A stretch of 11,372 bases of DNA, from the NCBI GenBank assembly GCA_035652755.1, contig DASRDE010000008.1, forward strand, positions 1 to 11,372, read 5' to 3'. Of this stretch, positions 1 through 4,800 are shown in pieces. The position numbers and the translations under genes are program-made. Position 1 is the stretch's first letter. Each line of letters opens with the position of its first letter. The notes beneath the pieces were generated by a model. That model searched no databases and had not been told where the DNA came from. It saw only the letters and a list, made by a program, of their open reading frames with translations. This DNA is from DASRDE01 sp035652755 (GTDB lineage Bacteria; Vulcanimicrobiota; Vulcanimicrobiia; Vulcanimicrobiales; Vulcanimicrobiaceae).

Positions 1-2
1 AT

Positions 3-983
3 AAAGCGCAGCAGGACGCCGTGCTCCCGTACGTCGAGAACGGCACCGTGACGCTCATCGGCGCGACGACCGAGAATCCGTCGTTCGAAGTAAACTCCGC
101 GTTGCTCTCGCGTTCGCGCGTCTTCGTGCTCAAAGCGCTCAGCGACGTCGACGTCGGCACGATCCTCGACCGCGCGGTTGCGGATGCCGAGCGCGGCTTG
201 GGTGCGCTGCACGTCGAGCTCGAACCCGATGCGCGCGCGGCTTTGGTGAATCTTTCCAACGGCGACGCCCGCAGCGCGCTGGGAACGCTCGAGTTCGCTG
301 CCGCGGCTGCCCCCGAGGCCGACGGCAAACGGCGCATCACCGTGCAGCTGGTCGCGGATGCCATGCAGCGGCGCGCGGTGTCGTACGATAAAGGCGGCGA
401 TCAGCACTACGACGTGATCAGCGCGTTCATCAAGAGCATCCGCGGCAGCGATCCGGATGCGTCCGTCTATTGGCTCGCGCGCATGATCGACGCCGGCGAG
501 GACCCGCTGTTCATCGCTCGACGCCTGGTGATTCTGGCATCCGAAGACGTCGGATTGGCCGATTCGCGGGCGATTTCGGTTGCCGTGGCCGCGCAGCAGG
601 CGGTTCATTTCGTTGGGATGCCCGAGGGGTTTTTTCCGTTGGCGCATGCCACGCTCTATCTCGCGACCGCACCCAAGAGCAATAGCGTAGGACACGCGTA
701 CGGCGCCGCCATGGCGGACGTCGAGGGAACGCGCAACGAACCCGTTCCGCTCCATCTGCGCAACGCGCCGACGGGCCTGATGAAGTCGCTGGGCTACGGA
801 CGCGAGTACCGGTACGCCCACGGCGAGCAAGCGTACAAGGCGCACACCGGAGAGTTGCCGCCCGCGCAGCGGCTGCAAGCGTATTTGCCCGACAACCTCG
901 CGCAGCGCGCTTACTACCAGCCCGGAACGCAAGGCGAGGAGCGGCGCTTGGGCGAGTGGATAAAAAAGAGGCGGTCCGATTGA
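3..983 (+). CDS. rarA: Replication-associated recombination protein A (RarA/MgsA), 5'-truncated
   Basis: The reading frame is already open at the window edge (first whole codon at base 3, reading KAQQDA), so the start lies upstream and GTG 21 is not the true start. About 327 residues are visible of a family usually near 430-450. The visible part begins just after the Walker B region; Walker A is outside. The sensor-1 stretch GATTENPSFEVN, the arginine-finger stretch SRSRVF and the sensor-2 helix GDARSALGTLEFA are present. The C-terminal MgsA/RarA tetramerisation domain follows, with the diagnostic YDKGGDQHYDVISAFIKS, ASEDVGLAD and HLRNAPTGLMK motifs. RarA is a clamp-loader-like AAA+ ATPase acting at stalled replication forks, a role known from the family. 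It is followed after 92 bases by a cysteine desulfurase, an adjacency also found in Firmicutes (yrvN near yrvO in B. subtilis). Identification is firm; the missing 5' part is only the window edge. Confidence 0.96.
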   Translation, partial: KAQQDAVLPYVENGTVTLIGATTENPSFEVNSALLSRSRVFVLKALSDVDVGTILDRAVADAERGLGALHVELEPDARAALVNLSNGDARSALGTLEFAAAAAPEADGKRRITVQLVADAMQRRAVSYDKGGDQHYDVISAFIKSIRGSDPDASVYWLARMIDAGEDPLFIARRLVILASEDVGLADSRAISVAVAAQQAVHFVGMPEGFFPLAHATLYLATAPKSNSVGHAYGAAMADVEGTRNEPVPLHLRNAPTGLMKSLGYGREYRYAHGEQAYKAHTGELPPAQRLQAYLPDNLAQRAYYQPGTQGEERRLGEWIKKRRSD

Positions 984-994
984 CTCGGACCGCC
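970..994 (-). terminator. Perfect hairpin over the rarA stop codon; T-tract on the minus side
   Basis: A 10-bp perfect stem, GGCGGTCCGA (970-979) with TCGGACCGCC (985-994), encloses a 5-base loop containing the rarA stop TGA. On the + strand no T-run follows (ccatccgttg). On the other strand the stem is followed by the complement of the A-run 962-967, giving CTCTTTTTTA, the layout of an intrinsic terminator for minus-strand transcripts. It may also slow + strand transcription or stabilise the rarA mRNA 3' end. The structure is certain from sequence; the function is inferred. Confidence 0.5.
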
Positions 995-1012
995 CCATCC
1001 GTTGCTACTTCT

Positions 1013-1046
1013 CGGAGTGTGTGCAAATGGAGCTTCGCACACCCCG
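1013..1046 (+). other. Imperfect dyad upstream of the cysteine desulfurase gene
   Basis: GTGTGC (1019-1024) and GCACAC (1037-1042) form inverted arms 12 bases apart, flanked by a second matching pair CGG (1013-1015) and CCG (1044-1046). The dyad lies 30 bases before the GTG start, in the only gap between rarA and the desulfurase gene. It could be a repressor operator, an mRNA hairpin or part of a weak rarA terminator. It does not resemble a CymR or IscR site that I can recognise. No convincing -35/-10 pair is visible in this gap. Confidence 0.25.
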
Positions 1047-1075
1047 ACGATAAAAGGCGACGCTGAGAGCAGGCT

Positions 1076-2242
1076 GTGAACGAGCGCATTTATTTGGACA
1101 ACGCGGCGACGACGCCCGTCCGGCCCGAAGTGGTCGAGGCGATGCTCCCGTACTTTTCCGACGTCGCGCACAATCCCAGCTCCGTCCATACTGAGGGACG
1201 GCGCGCGCGCGCGGCATTGGACGATGCGCGCGAACGCGTGGCTCGCTGCATCGGTGCACGCGCGAAGGAGATCGTTTTTACCGGCGGCGGGTCCGAAGCC
1301 GACAACTTGGCACTGATGGGTACCGTTCGCGCCCTTGCGGGCAGGCAGCGCGTGATATCCACGAAGATCGAGCACCATGCGGTGCTGCATGCGCTCGATG
1401 CACTGCGCGCCGAAGGGCACGACGTTGCGCTGATCCGGTGCGACCGAGACGGGGTCGCCGATCTTGCGCACTTGCACGAACTGCTTCAAGCCCCGTGCGC
1501 GCTCGTTTCCGCGATGTACGTCAACAACGAACTGGGCACTGTGCAGCCGGTCGCGCGCATTGCCGCAGCAGCACACGCCGCGGGTGCGCTGATGCACACC
1601 GACGCCGTTCAAGCGGCGGCGTATCTGCCGATCGGCGTGGACGCACTGGGCGTCGATCTGCTCTCGCTGGCCGCACACAAATTCTACGGGCCCAAGGGCA
1701 CGGGCGCGCTCTACGTGCGCGACGGCACGCCGCTCGTTCCGCTGCTGCACGGCGGCAGTCAAGAGTACGCCCGCCGTGCCGGCACCGAGAACCTCGCGGG
1801 TATCGTCGGATTAGCGACGGCTCTGGAGCTGGCCATGGACGAACGCACGCAAGCGGCCGCCCGAACGGCCACGCTTCGCGACGCGTTCGAGCGGGGGGTG
1901 CGGGCTCGGGTTCACGGCGTGCGCGTGAACGGCGAGGGGGCGCCGCGGGCGCCGCACATCTCGAATCTGAGCTTCTTGGACGTGGACTCCGAGGAGCTGC
2001 TCCTGCGCTTGGACCTGGAGGGAATCGCCGTCTCCGCGGGCAGCGCGTGTGCCGCAGGGGCTATCGAGCCCAGCCACGTCATCGCCGCGCTGGGCTTGCC
2101 GGCCGAGTGGACGCGCGGCGTGCTCCGGATCTCCTTCGGCCGTGCCTGCACCGAGGCGCAAACCGCCCGGGCCGTGGAGGTCCTGGCCGCCGCGGTCGCG
2201 GACTTGCGTTCGGTCCACGGGGTGCAGGCCGCTTTTAAATAA
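1076..2242 (+). CDS. iscS: Cysteine desulfurase, group I NifS/IscS type
   Basis: This 388-residue PLP enzyme should convert cysteine to alanine and hand persulfide sulfur to Fe-S cluster or thio-tRNA pathways. The N-terminus YLDNAATTP is diagnostic. The PLP-binding features are EHHAV with His100, the HTDAVQA segment with Asp176 and Gln179, and the Schiff-base lysine in AAHKFYGPKG (Lys202). The catalytic cysteine is Cys325 in the group I loop SAGSACAAG, followed by EPSHV; RISFGR (351-356) carries the conserved substrate-side arginine. Length is normal. The start is GTG 1076, preceded by the purine-rich gagagcagg, and the protein aligns from its first residues. No Rrf2-type regulator, IscU/NifU scaffold or MnmA gene flanks it, although these often accompany it in Firmicutes, so the sulfur acceptor must be encoded elsewhere. 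IscS versus NifS naming cannot be settled from sequence alone. Confidence 0.95.
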   Translation: MNERIYLDNAATTPVRPEVVEAMLPYFSDVAHNPSSVHTEGRRARAALDDARERVARCIGARAKEIVFTGGGSEADNLALMGTVRALAGRQRVISTKIEHHAVLHALDALRAEGHDVALIRCDRDGVADLAHLHELLQAPCALVSAMYVNNELGTVQPVARIAAAAHAAGALMHTDAVQAAAYLPIGVDALGVDLLSLAAHKFYGPKGTGALYVRDGTPLVPLLHGGSQEYARRAGTENLAGIVGLATALELAMDERTQAAARTATLRDAFERGVRARVHGVRVNGEGAPRAPHISNLSFLDVDSEELLLRLDLEGIAVSAGSACAAGAIEPSHVIAALGLPAEWTRGVLRISFGRACTEAQTARAVEVLAAAVADLRSVHGVQAAFK

Positions 2243-2258
2243 CCAAGCGGCAGGGAAT
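2233..2258 (+). promoter_or_regulatory. Candidate SigB-type promoter for the stress operon
   Basis: TTTTAA (2233-2238), a 14-base spacer and GGGAAT (2253-2258) match the B. subtilis SigB consensus GTTTAA-N12-14-GGGTAT with one mismatch per hexamer. The -35 element overlaps the end of the cysteine desulfurase gene (stop TAA 2240-2242). Transcription would start near 2265 and give a leader of roughly 90 bases before the TTG start at 2353. The operon it would drive ends with a SigB/SigF-family sigma gene, so it would be autoregulatory. The match is seen directly; promoter activity and sigma specificity are inferred, since the consensus comes from a distant organism. Confidence 0.45.
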
Positions 2259-2264
2259 AGTTGC

Positions 2265-2352
2265 TTCACGCTTCGGCCTCCCAAGGACCGGAATACGGCT
2301 CGCCGTCCGGCACCAAGGAGATCCGAAGCTTTCAGATAGACGGGAAAAGATC
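2265..2352 (+). promoter_or_regulatory. Leader with small hairpin and an unpaired strong Shine-Dalgarno motif
   Basis: Downstream of the candidate promoter, CCGGA (2288-2292) and TCCGG (2306-2310) can pair, with CGG (2296-2298) and CCG (2303-2305) closing an inner CTCG tetraloop. A textbook Shine-Dalgarno motif AAGGAG (2315-2320) follows, but no ATG, GTG or TTG lies 5-10 bases beyond it. The next gene's TTG start is 32 bases away and has only gggaaaag in front. No known riboswitch class is recognised. Confidence 0.3.
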
Positions 2353-2766
2353 TTGAGTACAGGATTGGACTGGTCGGCATTTCTGGATGTGCTGGTCGGC
2401 GTCGGCGTGTTTCTGGCCGGCCTGGGCGTATTCGTCGCCATGGTCGCGCTGGGGCGGGTGCTCCGGCGGCTCAACCGCACGCTCGACGGCATCGACGAAC
2501 AGGTCGCTGCTTTGGGTAAGCCCGTCAGTGAGACGCTCGCGCACGTCGGCGGTATTGCCGACACGGCCGATCAAACCGTCGCGCGGCTCTCGGGAATCGT
2601 CAACTCGCTCGAACAGATTGCGGCCTCCTTGGCACAAACGGCCAAATTGACGCAAGAAGCGGTGAGTCCGGCGATTGTGAACGTCGGCGCGACGATCGGC
2701 GGAATCAGCTCCGGTCTGCGCCGTCTGATTCGCGGCAACGAACGGGGGAGGGAAGAAAACGCATGA
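2353..2766 (+). CDS. DUF948 membrane protein, YtxG-like
   Basis: This 137-residue protein has one N-terminal membrane segment (about 11-35), then a basic stop (RVLRRLNR) and a long polar amphipathic helix (about 40-100). It ends with the DUF948-like stretch SPAIVNVGATIGGISSGL (105-122) and a charged tail. This layout and the partner gene fit the DUF948/YtxG family, small membrane-anchored helical proteins of unknown biochemical role. In B. subtilis ytxG heads the ytxGHJ (csb40) general stress operon. The start is TTG 2353; no ATG, GTG or TTG occurs upstream in frame close by, and the membrane helix needs this N-terminus. The ribosome site (gggaaaag) is weak, suggesting low or regulated translation. 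It overlaps the next gene by four bases (ATGA). The family call is from pattern recognition rather than a profile search. Confidence 0.8.
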   Translation: MSTGLDWSAFLDVLVGVGVFLAGLGVFVAMVALGRVLRRLNRTLDGIDEQVAALGKPVSETLAHVGGIADTADQTVARLSGIVNSLEQIAASLAQTAKLTQEAVSPAIVNVGATIGGISSGLRRLIRGNERGREENA

Positions 2767-3152
2767 ACGACGGCAACGGCCGCGACGGCAACGGCCGGGA
2801 GCGGGAAGGCGGCGGATTCTTCGCCGGCTTTTTGGTCGGCGCCATCGTCGGCGCTGCGCTGGCGTATCTGATCTCCCAAGAAGAGATGCGCGACATGCTC
2901 GTCGGCAAGGCGCGCGAGGCGGGCAATTACGCCATGGATGCCACGGGCGATCTTCGCGGCAAGGTCACGGATGCCGCGTCGTCGCTGCAGGCAAACGCGG
3001 CCGACCTGTACGCGCGCGGCAAAACGGTCGTCGACGCGGCGCGCTCCAACGTCGACGCGGCCGTCGAGGAGGGCCGGTCGACGGCAGATCAGCTTCGTAC
3101 CGATTTGGGCCAGCCGCACACGGAATCGAATTTACACTCATCGGACTCGTAG
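2763..3152 (+). CDS. YtxH-domain membrane protein
   Basis: This 129-residue protein starts with a polar segment containing an exact DGNGR duplication (residues 3-12, encoded by two near-identical 15-base units at 2769-2798). A glycine-rich membrane segment follows (about 19-37) with a G-x3-G-x3-G zipper at residues 22, 26 and 30, which is the YtxH hallmark. Residues 41-115 form an alanine-rich amphipathic helix (KAREAGNYAMDATGDLRGK and similar), then a polar tail. YtxH proteins are stress-associated and of unknown mechanism. ATG 2763 overlaps the upstream stop (ATGA) and has a strong ribosome site GGAGG at 2747-2751. Its stop TAG lies inside the AGGAG ribosome site of the next gene, so translation of the two is probably coupled. 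Only the membrane anchor and helical tail can be stated with confidence. Confidence 0.83.
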   Translation: MNDGNGRDGNGREREGGGFFAGFLVGAIVGAALAYLISQEEMRDMLVGKAREAGNYAMDATGDLRGKVTDAASSLQANAADLYARGKTVVDAARSNVDAAVEEGRSTADQLRTDLGQPHTESNLHSSDS

Positions 3153-3155
3153 GAG
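3151..3155 (+). promoter_or_regulatory. Ribosome binding site for the anti-sigma antagonist gene
   Basis: AGGAG lies five bases before GTG 3161 and fixes that start. The last two bases of the upstream stop codon (TAG 3150-3152) are its first two bases, so ribosomes ending on the YtxH-like gene stop directly on this site. This is the clearest Shine-Dalgarno site in the operon. Confidence 0.75.
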
Positions 3156-3160
3156 TAAGC

Positions 3161-3505
3161 GTGGACATCAAAGTTAACGTTCGGGAATCGCAAGGTGATA
3201 CGTACGTCGTCGATCTCAACGGCGAAATCGACGTGTATACTTCGCCCAAAGTCAAGGATGCCATCGGCGATCTGATCGACAAGGGCCACTACAATTTGGT
3301 CATCAACCTCGAAAAAGTGCGCTACATCGATTCGACGGGCCTGGGCGTGCTCATCGGCGGGCTCAAGCGCGTGCGCGAGCACGGCGGGACCGTGAATCTG
3401 GTCTGCACGAATCCGCAGATCAAGAAGATCTTCGACATCACCGGCCTGGTCAAGATCTTCGGCATCTACGACGACGAAGACGCCGCGATGAAGGCGCTGG
3501 TGTGA
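3161..3505 (+). CDS. rsbV: Anti-sigma factor antagonist, STAS domain (RsbV/SpoIIAA type)
   Basis: This 114-residue protein is a single STAS domain of normal length. The family signatures are GEIDVYTSPKVKDAI (residues 21-35) and YIDSTGLGVLIGGLKR (55-70). The latter contains Ser58, the position phosphorylated by the cognate kinase in SpoIIAA and RsbV, followed by Thr59. In the known mechanism the unphosphorylated antagonist binds the anti-sigma kinase and releases the sigma factor; phosphorylation at the serine inactivates it. The kinase and sigma genes follow immediately, with a GTGA four-base overlap to the kinase gene, as in sigB and spoIIA operons. GTG 3161 is chosen because of the AGGAG five bases upstream. 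No PP2C phosphatase to dephosphorylate it is in the window. The symbol is by family and position; spoIIAA-type naming would be equally valid. Confidence 0.93.
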   Translation: MDIKVNVRESQGDTYVVDLNGEIDVYTSPKVKDAIGDLIDKGHYNLVINLEKVRYIDSTGLGVLIGGLKRVREHGGTVNLVCTNPQIKKIFDITGLVKIFGIYDDEDAAMKALV

Positions 3506-3933
3506 ACCAGCCCTTGACCAACGCGCGTCAAACCGCGGACGTGGTCGAACTGAAGATCCCGAGCAAAGCCGAATGGGTCGCCGTAGCCCGCTTGGCCGTC
3601 GCTGCCGTCGCAAATCGCTTGAATTTTTCGATCGAGGACATCGAAGACGTCAAGCTCGCGGTCGCCGAAGCGTGCACCAATTGCATTCAGCACGCGCACG
3701 GGAGCGATCAGATCGAGATCACTTGCGAAACGGAGCCGGACGCGCTGACCGTTCGCGTACGTGACGACGGGCGCGCCGCGCGTCCCGAAGCCGTCACCGG
3801 CGACAAGATCGACGAAGGGCGCGTCGGCGGCCTGGGTGTATTCTTGATTCGCTCGCTGATGGATTCGGTCGAGTACGACGTGCATCCCGAACGCGGAACG
3901 AATCTGGTCATGACCAAAAAAGTCGTCTCTTGA
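3502..3933 (+). CDS. rsbW: Anti-sigma factor serine kinase (RsbW/SpoIIAB type)
   Basis: This 143-residue GHKL-fold ATPase should bind and hold the downstream sigma factor and phosphorylate the upstream STAS protein. The N box is KLAVAEACTNCIQHAHG (51-67), with the catalytic Glu56 and Mg-binding Asn60. The G1 box is VRDDGR (86-91). The G2 box RVGGLGVFLIRSLMD spans 107-121, and RGTNLVMTKK near the end is the usual last strand. All nucleotide-binding elements are intact, so it should be active. The start is GTG 3502, overlapping the antagonist stop as GTGA. The stop TGA overlaps an ATG that opens a four-codon ORF ending in a TAG that overlaps the sigma start. Assignment to RsbW rather than SpoIIAB or RsbT rests on its position directly before the sigma gene and after the STAS gene. 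Confidence 0.93.
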   Translation: MNQPLTNARQTADVVELKIPSKAEWVAVARLAVAAVANRLNFSIEDIEDVKLAVAEACTNCIQHAHGSDQIEITCETEPDALTVRVRDDGRAARPEAVTGDKIDEGRVGGLGVFLIRSLMDSVEYDVHPERGTNLVMTKKVVS

Positions 3934-3949
3934 TGCAAAGACCGTAGTG
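3931..3949 (+). promoter_or_regulatory. Stop/start relay between kinase and sigma genes
   Basis: The kinase stop TGA (3931-3933) shares its A with ATG 3933. That ATG opens a four-codon ORF (M-Q-R-P) whose stop TAG (3945-3947) shares its G with the sigma start GTG 3947. No good Shine-Dalgarno motif precedes GTG 3947. The arrangement would allow ribosomes to terminate and restart twice, tying sigma synthesis to kinase synthesis. The overlaps are plain in the sequence; use by ribosomes is inference. Confidence 0.35.
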
Positions 3950-4735
3950 CAGCAACACACGGAAGAAGAGCGCTGGGATCGTCAGAAAACCCGGGAAGCG
4001 TTCGCGCGCTTTGCGCAAGCGAAGAAAAAAGAGCACGATCCCGAGTACGAGCGCTTACGCAGCGAACTGGTGGTCGCCCACCTCAACTTGGTGCGCTACC
4101 TGGCGGTGAAGTTTGCCAACCGCGGCGAGGCGCTGGACGATCTGATTCAGGTGGGAACAGTCGGTTTGCTCAAGGCGATCGATCGCTTCGACCTGGAACG
4201 CGGCGTCGAATTCACCACCTATGCGACGCCCACCATCGTCGGCGAGATCAAACGCTACTTTCGCGATAAAGGCTGGGCGGTCAAGGTGCCGCGCCGCCTC
4301 CAGGAGCTCAATCTCGCGGTCAACCGCGCCATCGAAAAGCTCTCCGTGAAGCTGGGGCGCAGTCCGACGGTTGCCGAGCTCGCCGAGCACTTGAATGCGT
4401 CCGAAGAAGACATCCTCGAGGCGCAGGAGCTGGGGCAGGCGTACAATTTGCTTTCGCTCGATACGGAGTTGTCCGGCGAGGGCGACAAGAAATCGCAGAC
4501 GCTGGCCGACTACATCGGAACCACCGATGCCGGCTTGGCGCTGCTCGAGGACAAGGCCAATCTCGAGCGGGCCTTCGAGGTCTTGACCGGGCGCGAGCGC
4601 GTCATTCTCTACCTGCGGTTCTACGAAAGCGTCTCCCAGACCGAGATTGCCAAGCGTTTGAACGTCTCGCAGATGCACGTGTCGCGGCTGCAGCAGAAGG
4701 CGCTCGAAAAACTTCGCCACGTGCTCCAGGAATAG
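3947..4735 (+). CDS. sigB: RNA polymerase sigma factor, SigB/SigF/SigG family (group 3)
   Basis: This 262-residue sigma-70-family protein has regions 2, 3 and 4. Region 2 (about 38-110) includes HLNLVRYLAVKF, the core-binding DDLIQVGTVGLLKAIDRFD (64-82) and the -10-recognising EFTTYATPTIVGEIKRYFRD (88-107). Region 3 (about 113-190) starts with VKVPRRLQEL and continues with the SPTVAELAEHL helix. Region 4 (about 205-260) has LTGRERVILYLRFYE and the helix-turn-helix SQTEIAKRLNVSQMHVSRLQQKAL. This is the typical stress/sporulation layout, without region 1.1. The antagonist and kinase genes directly upstream show that activity is controlled by partner switching. A SigB-like promoter before the operon suggests positive autoregulation. 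The GTG start lacks a clear ribosome site and probably depends on coupling to the kinase gene. SigB, SigF and SigG cannot be told apart from the sequence alone; no sporulation genes are present here. Confidence 0.93.
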   Translation: MQQHTEEERWDRQKTREAFARFAQAKKKEHDPEYERLRSELVVAHLNLVRYLAVKFANRGEALDDLIQVGTVGLLKAIDRFDLERGVEFTTYATPTIVGEIKRYFRDKGWAVKVPRRLQELNLAVNRAIEKLSVKLGRSPTVAELAEHLNASEEDILEAQELGQAYNLLSLDTELSGEGDKKSQTLADYIGTTDAGLALLEDKANLERAFEVLTGRERVILYLRFYESVSQTEIAKRLNVSQMHVSRLQQKALEKLRHVLQE

Positions 4736-4800
4736 CCGCACGCCGGCCGCACCGCAGGCCGAGGTATCGAGGGGCGCGGGCCTAATACTCTTTTGACCCA
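4736..4800 (+). promoter_or_regulatory. Gap before alaS: possible -10 element, no ribosome site
   Basis: This 65-base gap is GC-rich for its first two-thirds and then turns AT-rich (ctaatactcttttga). AATACT (4784-4789) matches four of six bases of the sigma-70 -10 element, with no -35 I can defend. Transcription from it would begin about five bases before ATG 4801, and no purine-rich Shine-Dalgarno motif is present, so alaS could be translated from a nearly leaderless transcript. AGGCC (4756-4760) and GGCCT (4779-4783) can pair across an 18-base loop before the CTCTTTT stretch, too weak to call a terminator. Confidence 0.25.

Noticed and set aside
1201..1213. Alternating GC run, possible Z-DNA or simple repeat
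   Set aside because: It encodes ordinary Arg/Ala codons in a conserved part of the cysteine desulfurase and is short; no separate role is needed to explain it.
914..1762. Minus-strand open frame of 282 codons across the rarA/desulfurase junction
   Set aside because: It is antisense to two firmly identified genes and shows no recognisable motif; long shadow frames are expected at this GC content.
2769..2798. Near-exact 15-base tandem duplication as a possible mobile or phase-variable repeat
   Set aside because: Two in-frame units encoding DGNGR keep the reading frame and are a small coding duplication in a disordered N-terminus; two copies do not make a phase-variable tract.
4756..4794. Possible intrinsic terminator after the sigma gene (AGGCC/GGCCT then CTCTTTT)
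   Set aside because: A five-pair stem with an 18-base loop and an interrupted T-run is too weak to call.
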